Shown piece after piece: positions 44,981 through 54,505 of a stretch of DNA of 64,000 nucleotides. This DNA comes from Pictodentalium vernedei. Taxonomy: Eukaryota > Mollusca > Scaphopoda > Dentaliida > Dentaliidae. A program made the translations under genes and the position numbers. The stretch covers positions 24,199,533 to 24,263,532 of the forward strand of contig CM062289.1 in NCBI GenBank assembly GCA_031216915.1, written 5' to 3'. How positions within the stretch are numbered: the first letter of the stretch is position 1; each line of letters opens with the position of its first letter. Below the pieces are notes generated by a model that was given only the letters and a program-made list of their open reading frames with translations, made no database searches and was not told the origin of the DNA.

Positions 44981-45939
44981 GGGCCTATATAAGTAATGAA
45001 ATTTTGTTTATTTTCAAAATTCTCACCTCTGATATTCCTTCAATTCAGATTAAATATACACAAAATGTACATCAAAATGAAGGTTGGGATGTATAGAACA
45101 CGAAACACATGTGCAATCAACTCATAGAGTCGACTGTAGGCACCACTGGTTCCTGGAAGTCTGCTGCCGTATTCGCACCAGAACTGATAATTTAATAATA
45201 TTTCAAGAAAACAACTTGTGGCCAAATGTGCTTTACATATCCAAGAACAAAGCTAGGGGATAAAAATTCTTCAAAACACGGCGACAAAGCTGCATTGGGG
45301 GAAAATTCCAAAGCCTTTGCTTTTGTTTACGTATGAGTATACTTTCGATTTCCGGTCGACGTCATCGGACAGAAAAAGCATGTAAAAACAATGCCGTCTA
45401 AAATCAAATAATGAAAATGATCGCCTTCATACAGTATACTGTTATTAGATAGAGATTGCACAGTTGCCATATTCAGTGCAAGGTATCATGATACCTGTTG
45501 AAATTTCTTAGAATTACGATTTTGTTTTTCGATGGAAATTCGTGGTAACGAGTAATTTGCGCATGTCTGTCGAGCATGGAAACCGTCTTCAATAAAAAAT
45601 GCAGACAGTGTTGTCCTTTTCCAAAATGCAGTCCTATCGCTGTATTCGAAAGTGTTTTGAATGCCTAGCTTTGTTCTTGGATATATGAAGCACATTTGGC
45701 CACAAGTTGTTCTGATGAAATATTATTTTATTATCAGTTCTGGTGCGAATACGGTAGCAGACTTCCAGGAACCAGTGGTGCCTCGAGTCGACTCTATGAG
45801 TTGATTACATATGTGTTTCGTGTTCTATACATCCCAACCTTCATTTTGATGTATAATTTGTGTATATTTAATCTGAATTTAAGGAATATGAGAGGTGAGA
45901 ATTTCAAAATAAACAAAATTCCATTACTTATATAGACCC
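44981..45939. mobile_element. Module B, full copy with ~280-base inverted arms and TTAA flanks
   Basis: The left end is GGGCCTATATAAGTAATG and the right end is its complement (CATTACTTATATAGACCC), each next to TTAA (44977-44980 and 45940-45943). The inverted similarity extends for about 280 bases on each side. The middle (about 45265-45650) is unpaired and non-coding. The ends and TTAA site suggest a piggyBac-type non-autonomous element. Confidence 0.75.
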
Positions 45940-45943
45940 TTAA

Positions 45944-46073
45944 CGCTCTGCACTCTGAGGTCAGAAGACCACAATTTCAACCTTCAAATTTCCCTATAAT
46001 ACATCTAGGAATTTAAGCAATTCAGTCTTGTTTGACAGAGCTCATTGAGCTCTGTCAAACAAGACTGAATTGC
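45944..46073. repeat. Module C copy 2 (130 bp, ends in perfect hairpin)
   Basis: Same sequence as copy 1 with a few substitutions. It lies between TTAA 45940-45943 and 46074-46077. The hairpin is extended beyond the TTAA into the flank: arms 46005-46043 and 46047-46085, 39 bases, perfect, loop att. Confidence 0.8.
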
Positions 46074-46149
46074 TTAAATTCCTAGTTGCCAATGGGAAAC
46101 ATTTGCTGCTCAAAATTTTGGAAATTTGACATCAGTGTACAGAGGTTAA

Positions 46150-46372
46150 GGGGACGTCTGACCTAACTTTGGTAAAATTTCATGCAATTTTCTTCCAAGT
46201 CTAAAAAAGACCCAACATGAATAACCCCAATACATTATATACCAAAATGCTTGGAATGAAACACAGAACACGTGGAAGCTGGAATTTGCCATGGAACTGT
46301 TGTCACGTGTAAATAGCACCACCTGAAAGTGTGCTATGGCATAAGTAAGAGAACAAGATTTTTACAATAAAA
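46150..46372. mobile_element. Module D, truncated left end
   Basis: It follows TTAA 46146-46149 and matches 40854-41080 (gacctaactttggt, ccaaaatgcttggaatgaaac, tagcaccacctgaaag). It stops where the reverse LINE copy begins. Confidence 0.75.
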
Positions 46373-48532
46373 GCAGAGTTTCGAGGCAGTCCCCAGAGAC
46401 TCAATCCTAAAGTTCTCAATGAGTAGAGAGGCAATCCTTACTGGCTGAACGCAATTTAGTTCTATTGAAAATTTTTAATTTTCTGAAACTTATTTTGTTT
46501 TTCTATTAAGAGTTTGGTGTTCGTTCAGCTCAACCATTAGTTCACTATCTTGGAGTCTATTGAGAGTTTTGTTTTGTAGGGCCTTTCATCGTGTTTCGAT
46601 AGTTTCTATTTTTGCAAACGCATGCTGTTTCTTTATTGGTGTCCACATGGGTTTGCATAGTGCCACGCGCAAGGCATGATTTTGAACCCTCTGTATCTTA
46701 TTAATGTTTGTTTTGCTCAGGTCACTTGTTATTATGGCACCATATTCTAGTACCGAGCGTATAAATGATATGTAAAGCTTGAGAAGCACGTTTTTGTGTG
46801 CTCTCCAATTTTTACCTCTGATCATCTTCAGAAAATTGATGCGTTTTGTAGCTCTAACTGTAATGGCGTTTAAGTGAATGATTAGATTGAGATTGCTATC
46901 CAGTATAAATCCAAAAGATTTGGCCTCGTAGCTTGCTTCCAATTTGTGATCGTATAATTGGAGATTAATACTGGGGACTGGTTTTTTTTCTTTGCTTTTT
47001 AAAGAACGTAGCTCTTTGAGTTTTGGCGGCATTGAGCTTTATGCACTATAGGGCGCACCAGCTCTCCAGATCACGAATGGAATCATGCAGGCGATTTTTA
47101 ATTATGTTTCGAGACCTACTGGCCGTCCAGATTCCTTTATCATTTGAGAACTGCGATTGTTCTGCACAGTTTTCCCCTACTTTGTCTATGTCATTCATAT
47201 ATATTATGAAAAGAAGTGGGCTCTGACACCTCGCGGTTAACCCTCACCTTGATTTTTCGATCAGTTAGAAAAGGTGATATGATCCTCAGAATTTTAGTGG
47301 GTAATCCCATTTTCGCTAGTTTATATCTCATGCCATTGTGCCATATCGAGTCGAACGCTTTTTCTACATCCAAGAAAAGCGCTGTTCCTATTTCGTTTTG
47401 ACTAAACACTGTTTTCATATAATCGACCAGTCTGTATACGTGTTCGATTCCATCTTTCTGACTCCTGTAGGCTCATTGCCATTTGTTAAAGAAGTTGATT
47501 GATTCGAGATAGCTGCGAAGTCTTGGTGAGGATTCGCTCAAATATTTTTCCAACACAGCTAAGCAAGCTAATTGGGCGGTAGTAAGAGGGTTGGTAAGGT
47601 CTTTGTCGGGTTTAGGTATCATGACTCCTGTGGCTACTTTCCAGCATTTTGGGAAGTACCCACAGGAAAGTCAGCAGTTTAGGAGTTGGGTATTATTATT
47701 ATTATTCATTGATTGGTCACATTCGTATGCACAATGGCTAATCATGACCGGGACATACGGGTGGAGGAAGTCTGAGTACCCGGAGAGAACCACCGAGCAA
47801 CGACGAGCAGCTGCCAGCTCCCCAACATCGTAACTCCGCACTGCAGTACAGGCAGGGTTAGATTGGTTGATGACATGCGCACCATCGACGTGCAGTACGC
47901 TTTAGTACACGGCGTCATCGTGACTCCATGTGGACAATCGGGGTTATGTGCCTTGTCCAAGGACACAACGCGGGAGTCCGAATCGATCGCTCAGACGGTC
48001 ACCCATCCGAGGACTAACCGCCGGGCTCGACATTGCTTAACTTCGGTGAACTGGCGAGAATCGCCGTTACCGCAACGCCACCGCGCCTCCTTCGGAGTTG
48101 GGTAATTCTATAGTAGAAGATGTTGCGACACAGTTTCAGTATTTTGTAAGAGACATCGTCTTCTCCGGGGGACGAAGATGACTTACATTTTCGGATTATA
48201 CCCACGACATCTACGCTTATTGGTTCTGTTAATTCATGATCGTCCCCATTTTTCAGGTCTTTGGTCGAAGTCGGGTTCGTTAAAAATTGAGTTGTTGTCT
48301 ACGACAAATTATTTACTTTTACTTTGAAATCGTAGCCAAATCTGTTCCCTTCTTGTGGACGATGAGCTTTCTTTAGAAGTTCAGCAAAAGCGTTGACTTT
48401 TGTTTTGTCGTTCATGGCCAAAGTTCCGTCGTTAGTTTTCCGTGCATTATTATTGGCATCGCGTCGTCTGGCGTCCTCGCTTATATACCTTGAATATGAA
48501 CAGTGAATCGTACGGAAGCCTATTAGCTTCAT
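46373..48532 (-). mobile_element. Jockey/CR1-like LINE ORF2 copy, interrupted by a SINE
   Basis: Reverse reading: 48299-48532 is the pre-RT linker, 48100-48205 the RT start (SPGEDD, LCRNIFYYRITQL), then a 5S-type SINE (47693-48093). RT resumes with PKCWK and MIPKPDKD, then motif A in ALFLDVEKAFDSIWHNG (47191-47418). Motif C is altered to F-S-N-D near 47150. The C-terminal domain is 46586-47032 (VLEYGAIITSDLSK). Frameshifts and stops separate these parts. The 3' end at 46373 truncates module D, so the LINE inserted after it. Same family as the copies at 9.9-12.0 and 56.3-57.6 kb. Confidence 0.85.
47693..48093 (-). mobile_element. 5S rRNA-derived SINE (SINE3 type), full length
   Basis: The reverse strand at 47992-48055 reads like the internal part of 5S rRNA: gaagttaagcaatgtcgagc (box A region), then ggatgggtgaccgtctg (box C). 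This is the RNA polymerase III internal promoter. The body contains tgtccttggacaaggcac, cgtactgcacgtcgatgg, gctcggtggttctctcc and cggtcatgattagcc, shared with the other SINE copies. It ends in a (taa)n tail. Direct repeats of ggagttgggta flank it (47682-47692 and 48094-48104), an 11-bp target-site duplication. It is inserted in the RT part of the LINE. Confidence 0.85.
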
Positions 48533-48540
48533 GTCGTTTT

Positions 48541-48690
48541 CAGTTATTAAATTGTAACTACAATTTAATAAATTGTAACTACAATTTAGCTAAATTGTAC
48601 CTACAATTTAATAAATTGTAGCTACAATTTAGCGCCTGTACTTTTATTGGTCAAGCTAAATTGTAGCTGCAATTTAACTGGCCAATCGGG
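48541..48690. repeat. AATTGTAACTACAATT foldback repeats
   Basis: Alternating aattgta(a/g)ctacaattta units, each nearly palindromic, followed by gcgcctgtacttttattggtc and ggccaatcgg. It shares the core of the large palindrome at 49.9-51.7 kb. Confidence 0.7.
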
Positions 48691-49732
48691 TTCGTTCTTT
48701 TGTTTTGCTGAAAATGGTCTGATAAATCTCTTTCTTTGAGATGTTTCACACATTCCGCCGATTGAGTCAGTCACGGCAACAAAATCTAACAAAAGAAATG
48801 GGAAAATAAAATCATCATCATTTTATTATAAATATAATTATTTTTTATTTTGGTTATCATTGGGCATAAATTGAGTATTACTGCGTAACATTGGCAACTT
48901 GGGTGTCATTGTGTATCATTGGGGTAAAACACATGCCGTAAGAAATAGAGGGCCCTAGGTAGCGCCGATCTGCGTGGGCCTGTAGGTTCGAGTAATGTAC
49001 AAGATCAACCATGTTGTGACCCCGCGGGTGAAAATTTGTTTAATCCAAAAGGAAAAGGAGCCATCTCCTGGCACTTGAACCTCTCAAAAACATCGTTTCA
49101 CGCGATTCATGTTGCATATTTGAGAGAATGTTATCGTTTTCCACAATACCGTGTGAAATGTGGGACCCCCTAAATGAGTGAAGACCTGGGCGTTTGTCAG
49201 TCTGGCCATTCCTGAACAATTGGTGGAAAGGTTTTGTGTACGACTTTTGGTGATAATATAGAACATATATAGGGAGAAGGGCGTGCACAGTGGGCGGGGA
49301 GGTATAGGCATAATTATACAAAGTTGAAAATGGTTGCTTTTAAAACAAAAACTTCAACAAGTTCTGCCTTCAAAAAAATTAATAAAAAATTGCATAAATT
49401 GTTTGTTTATCCCCGTGTGCCCCGCCCCTGACTGCTGACCAAATGCAGATATCTTGGTTTCGCCCGGCGAGTTCATGATTTTACATCTTAGTCACATACA
49501 TCCCCGATTTCTGGATTCGATCCGAGCTAAAGCACTCGGCGCCAAAATCTACTCCCATGATTTGAAGGGAACGTGACAACCGTTACTTATACCTTGGCTT
49601 TATTCTCTCAGCGTGCAACCAGGACATTCATAAAACAACTGCAAACCCCACAAGTAACAAGAAGGTTATTTTGTTAGGCCTAATTAGTTATTGTGGTTTC
49701 ATGGCACTTCCAACGACCAGTGTTGTATTATG
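48691..49732. other. Non-coding stretch
   Basis: No gene or repeat was recognised with confidence. Confidence 0.4.
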
Positions 49733-49864
49733 TCGGTGACAGGTTTACGGATGGAGGAAGCCAGAGTACCCAGAGAGAATCACCTAGTAACGATGAACAC
49801 CTACCAGCTACCCAACATCATAACTCCACCTTGCAGCATAGCCAGGATTGGAGCGATTGACAAC
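49733..49864 (-). mobile_element. SINE fragment, reverse
   Basis: acggatggaggaagccagag, accacctagtaacgatga-like and cagctacccaacatcataactcc match the reverse of the SINE 3' part. Confidence 0.55.
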
Positions 49865-49910
49865 AGAAGTAAGTCGATAGCGGTTTTTTACCTCAATACA
49901 CAGAGTCATC

Positions 49911-51734
49911 AATGTGTGCACTGGCATGAAATGTCTTGTCCATTATACAATGAGGGTCGCTCTTATGGCTTAACGAGCTTGAACTCAGAACCCCGAGCAC
50001 AAACGTCAACCCATCTATCAGTGATTCACCACTACCCCTAAATTTATCATAACAGTATCCTCATGGATATTAACTCGAATTGAGGATGACCTCCATGCTA
50101 TCATATTTTACCAATTGAGAATGTTGGTTTTCCTTTACAAATGTTCAAGCACATTGGAGCTGAGTGCGCCTTCAAAGACTGAAGTTTTTCCGGGTCGGGA
50201 AAACATCCTCAAAACGCTTACCCTCTTTGGGGCGCATTTTTTCTCACTACCGGTACTATAACACCCAAATCCTGCCGGACTGAGTGTTATGATAGTGAGC
50301 CAATTTTAAGCTATCGCCCAAAAATGCCACGGCTTCCGTGTTTCCTAGGCTACTCATATTACATTCTCTTTCTATCTAACACTCTTTTTAATGCCCCCCC
50401 CCCCCCCCCCGCAGTTCTAGTGATTCGATCTGACCCTGAGCAACAGTGACCCCAAGCGAACCACCAAGATAACGTTCAAGAGCAGGCGCCTCTTTCTTAC
50501 TTAGCCCGTCAAATAAGCTTTTAGATTTAACACCCACCCTCTCATTCCCATTACAATCCTCTAAAATTCTATAAAAAAAACTCGCCGACTGATACTGTTT
50601 TAAACTCCTAATATTTGCCCCTCAAATTGATGGTTTTCGACTATTTCAAGTGTAAATGCAGGATTGAGTAGTGAGCCATGGTACGTGCGAATGCCACTTA
50701 AATTGCAGCTACAATTTAGCATGACCAATAAAAGCACAGGCGCAGGCGCTAAATTATAGCTACAATTTATTAAATTGTAACTACAATTTAGCTAAATTGT
50801 AGTTACAATTTATTAAATTGTAGTTACGATTTAGCTAAATTGTACTTACAATTTAATAAATTGTAACTACAATTTAGCTAAATTGTAGTTACAATTTAGC
50901 GCCTGTGCTTTCATTGGTCATTCTAAATTGTAGCTGCAATTTAAGTGGCCAATCGGTGGCATTCGCACGTACCATGGCTCTCTACTCAATCCTGCATTTA
51001 CACTTGAAATAGTCGAATATCCTCAATTTGAGGGGCAAATATTAGGAGTTTAAAATAGTATCAGTCGGCGAGTTTTTATAGAATTTTAGAGGATTGTAAT
51101 GGGAATGAGAGGGTGGGTGTTAAATCTAAAAGCTTATTTGACTGGCTAAGTAAGAAAGAGGCGCCCGCTCTTGAACGTTATTGGGGTCACTTTTGTTTAG
51201 GGTTAGATCGAAATCACTAGAACTGCGGTGTGGGGGGGGGGGGGGGGTGGCATTAAAAAGAGTGTTAGATAGAAAGGGAATGTAATATGTGTAGCCTAGG
51301 AAACACGGAAGCCGTGGCATTTTTGGGCGATAGCTTGAAATTGGCTCACTATCATAACACTCAGACCGACAGGATTTAGGTGTTATAGTACCGGTAGTGA
51401 GAAAAATTGCGTCCCAAAGAGGGTAAGCGTTTTGAGGATGTTTTCCTGACCCGGAAAAATTTCAGTCTTTGAAGGCACACCCAGCTCCAAAAAATGCTTG
51501 AACGTTTGTAAAGGAAAACCAGCATTCTCAATTGGTAAATTATGATAGCATGGAGGTCATCCTCAATTTGAGTTAATTCCATGAGGATACTGTTATGATC
51601 AATTTAGGGGCAGTGGTGAATCACTGATAGACGGCTTGACTTTTGTGCTCGAGGCTCTGAGCTCAAGCTCGTTATGCCATAAGAGCGACCCTCATTGTAT
51701 AATGTACAAGGCATTTCATCCCAGTGCACACATT
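49911..51734. repeat. 1.8 kb imperfect palindrome (two ~0.9 kb arms)
   Basis: aatgtgtgcactgg at 49911 mirrors ccagtgcacacatt at 51721-51734. All blocks in between follow in inverted order: gagggtcgctcttatgg, gatgacctccatgctatcat, the C-run (50395-50410) against the G-run (51232-51247), gaacgttca/tgaacgtta, and tgaggggcaaatatt. The centre near 50822 is an array of aattgtaactacaattt. Arms differ by scattered substitutions and small indels. There is no ORF of interest. Confidence 0.85.
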
Positions 51735-51860
51735 TCATGAATATAAACAGTGAATCGTCTCTGTTACTTGTGATTTGGCATTTGTCTAATAGTTTGTTAC
51801 ACCGACTATAATCGTAAAGATGTTTTGAATTATACTGTAAAGACAAACTAATCACTGCTC
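51735..51860 (-). pseudogene. Possible small LINE linker fragment
   Basis: Reverse reading gives NKLLDKCQITSNRD and a gattcactgttcatattc-like piece also found at 48489-48508 in the LINE copy. Too short to assign firmly. Confidence 0.3.
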
Positions 51861-51865
51861 ACTGG

Positions 51866-51981
51866 TCAGTAGATCACCTATCTCGTCAGTAGATCACCTA
51901 TCTCGTCAGTAGATCACCTATCTCGTCAGTAGATCACCTATCTCGTCAGTAGATCACCTATCTCGACAGTAGATCACCTAT
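51866..51981. repeat. 20-bp minisatellite, about six copies
   Basis: tcagtagatcacctatctcg repeats at 51866, 51886, 51906, 51926, 51946 and 51966; the first five are identical. Confidence 0.95.
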
Positions 51982-52083
51982 CCTTTAGAATAATTACTTT
52001 GGTGATTATCGTTATCAACTTCAGAGAGATGTTGTTACAATGATGCTGTTAACACTTAACACTCAGCACAACTGTCAATTCAT

Positions 52084-52221
52084 TTGGGGAGCTGGCAGCT
52101 GCTCGTCGTTGCTCGGTGGTTCTCTCCAGGTACTCCGGCTTCCTCCACCCGTAAAAGTGTCACGGTCATGATTAGCCATTGAGCATAAATATGTGACCTT
52201 AAACACCAATAAATAAATAAC
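52084..52221 (+). mobile_element. SINE 3' part with A/T tail
   Basis: ggggagctggcagctgctcg, gctcggtggttctctcc, ggtactccggcttcctcc, atgattagccattg and aaacaccaataaataaata appear in the order seen in the full copy. Confidence 0.75.
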
Positions 52222-52279
52222 TGTCAATTCCTACACTATATATTCCGCAATATTTTAACCCGCTGACGCAGCTGAAATT

Positions 52280-53125
52280 CAATTATATAAAAATTCAGCT
52301 AAAATCCCCAAATCGCAGCGACAGACAAAATCACCTAACCAAAATCGGTCGAAAAAGAAACTCTCCAATGAGTCCCGTGAATATGATGAAACCGTGGACG
52401 TCGAAGACGAAAATGGTTTCTGTACGACTACTGATCGGTATGTCAAGACGACAAAAACTAACAAGCAAAATTCACTGAGCACAGATACTGAAAAGGACTC
52501 GGTGGTCACACCAAGAAATGGGGGTCTGTTAATACAACAGAGCTTCCATCACCGGATATCTTGAATGTGGCAGCTAGTCCAACCGATAGCGCGACGTACA
52601 CCGACAAAGTAAAAGCCAAAAACGCCCCCTAAGGTGGCCAATAAAAACAACAAGACACAGAGCCATCCGCAACCAAACCTCTGTGTCGTAATCACACGCG
52701 TTCACCCCAAAGGGGAAAAAACTCGATTGAGAAAGCACTTTCAGGATGCTCCGGGTGAGATTAATCTTCAAAGCCACGGGCAACCATACTTGGAAGATTA
52801 AAGTAAAATGCCCTAATAGAGGAATGAAATTAAATCTGAAAAGCAAAGGGGTAATTATCAACGGTCAAAAATACGGAACCGAGGAATATCGTGTTCTTTC
52901 GCAACCCGTTCAATATCACAAGTCTCAGAAATCTGGGCACTTGCCACAGAAATGCGCCGGGGAGCAACGACGTATGAAATGCGGCGACAAACACATCGCG
53001 AAGGCATGCAGTGCTACAACTCTGAATGTCCCAATTGCGGTGGTCAACACCCCAGCAACTGCCGAGGGTGTAGCAACTTCAAAAAAGTTAAAACAAACAT
53101 CCAGTTTAAATTCTAAATGTAGGTA
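52280..53125 (+). pseudogene. Jockey-like LINE ORF1 (Gag-like, zinc knuckles), broken
   Basis: Coding-like sequence begins near 52290 with a charged, Lys/Ser/Thr-rich part. The clear frame is 52746-53132 and has an RNA-binding style region (RVRLIFKATGNHTWKIKV). Degenerate CCHC knuckles follow (KSGHLPQKCAG, MKCGDKHIAKACS). In a neighbouring frame a third knuckle (CPNCGGQHPSNCRGC) is readable, so there is a frameshift near 53020. These knuckles are typical of Jockey-clade ORF1 proteins, which bind the element RNA. It is followed by a mariner-type MITE and then an endonuclease start on the same strand. Confidence 0.6.
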
Positions 53126-53439
53126 CAGTTAAACCTAGAAGTCCTGTCATGAACTGCGCACAAATAGCACGTCGATCTGCGCGTTAATCAACGCGTTATG
53201 ACCATAGTGGGGCTATCAAATTCTGTACATATGGCCTGTGCACAAGCAATGTTTCAGCCAATGGACGTCCGGGTAACCCGGAGGTCCATTGGCAGAAACA
53301 TTGCCTGTGTTTGCTACGAGTAACCAGGAGAGCCTGTCGTGCTTTGGATGCTATTCAATATGGCAATTGCGCGCAATTCCTACGCGCAGTTAAGCCTAGA
53401 TAAGCGCAAAGTTCGTGACAGGACTTCTAGTTTTAACTG
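53126..53439. mobile_element. Tc1/mariner-type MITE
   Basis: The left end is CAGTTAAACCTAGAAGTCC, and the right end is its inverted counterpart ending ACTTCTAGTTTTAACTG. The inverted repeat extends for about 35 bases. TA dinucleotides flank it (53124-53125 and 53440-53441), as for Tc1/mariner insertions. The 314-base element has no ORF. A long internal hairpin lies at 53241-53309. Confidence 0.8.
53241..53309. repeat. Hairpin inside the MITE, 3-nt loop
   Basis: Arms contain gcaatgtttc-agccaatggac-gtccggg and its complement with two mismatches. The loop is taa (53274-53276). Confidence 0.85.
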
Positions 53440-53449
53440 TAATGTCGAG

Positions 53450-53755
53450 AACTCATCCTCCTCTTATTCCACGTGAGCCATAATGGCTGGTTCTATTTTC
53501 AGAAATACGACACCAGTCTTTCGGGTGTTTGCAAAGATCATCAGTAAAACAGCCTCTAAGTTATATAAAACTCAAATATCTCACACGCTATTAGAAGCGA
53601 CTGTCAACAAAATATAAATTAGGTAACAATATTACAAATAGTAATTAAACTTAAATAAACTTAGCACAGTTATTCCTAAACCATTCATGGATACATTAAA
53701 AATAGTCGGAGCGGAGCGTTAATCAGAAAAACTTGCAAATGTCACATTATTTAAA
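53450..53755. other. Between ORF1 and endonuclease; AT-rich
   Basis: No strong coding signal. It may still be decayed LINE sequence. Confidence 0.35.
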
Positions 53756-54171
53756 AAATTTGAGCATAATTGGAATTAGCGAAACGTAGCTTAAACCAAA
53801 CAAAAAAATCTCGTAATGTGTTTTTTTATTATTATTAGAAGAGATCGCCCCGTCCAAAAAGGTGGTGGCGTTGCTCTTCTAATAAGGCAGGAGATTAAAT
53901 ACAAAACAATAGTATGCGACCACCTCAATGCTGAAGTGATTGCAGCTGAAATATTGAACTTGACTACAAACACGTGACCATCGTATCATATTATAACAAG
54001 CCTCAAGCAACAGTAGACAGTAAAGTATTTGAATTCTTTACCAATAATACAAGCACTACATATGCCTGCGTGATTTCAATTCCAAACGCCAAGTATTCGG
54101 TTGTCATAAGACTGAGCCTAATGGTGACACCTTTTTCAACATCATTGAAGAACTCGACCTATTCGTGGTAA
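53756..54171 (+). pseudogene. LINE endonuclease N-terminal fragment
   Basis: One frame begins ISET followed by a stop and LKPN. A second frame gives RRDRPVQKGGGVALLI. A third (53974-54171) continues with VTIVSYYNKP. The ET-stop and GGGV-A-LLI motifs are from the APE endonuclease domain of non-LTR elements. The frame changes at least twice and the fragment ends near 54171, before the catalytic core is complete. Confidence 0.6.
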
Positions 54172-54505
54172 ATAATAATAATAATAATAATTTTAAAGTC
54201 TAGAATCCACACACGGTGCTTAATGGCTTACCATAATTGCATACAAACATATACATACATACACGTACATTCTCTCATAGATACATTGATACATGGATCA
54301 CTATTATCATTTATTGGTACCCAATGCCACATCAGCAACCAAGGCTATATCGTGGCGATAAGCGACAGAACCTCAAAGAAAAGGGGTTTTGAATTAAAAC
54401 AAAAAAAACTACAACTTTACCAAAACAAGCAAGTGAGTATGACTTGACGAGTAACGAGGCAATCCCCACTGACTCAGTCACACTCACACACCTGGTAATG
54501 TCAGT

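Noticed and set aside
47992..48055. A genuine 5S rRNA gene
   Set aside because: Only part of the 5S sequence is present, with changes, and it is fused to the SINE body and flanked by a target-site duplication.
51866..51981. CRISPR-like repeat array
   Set aside because: Units are contiguous without spacers; it is a minisatellite in animal DNA.
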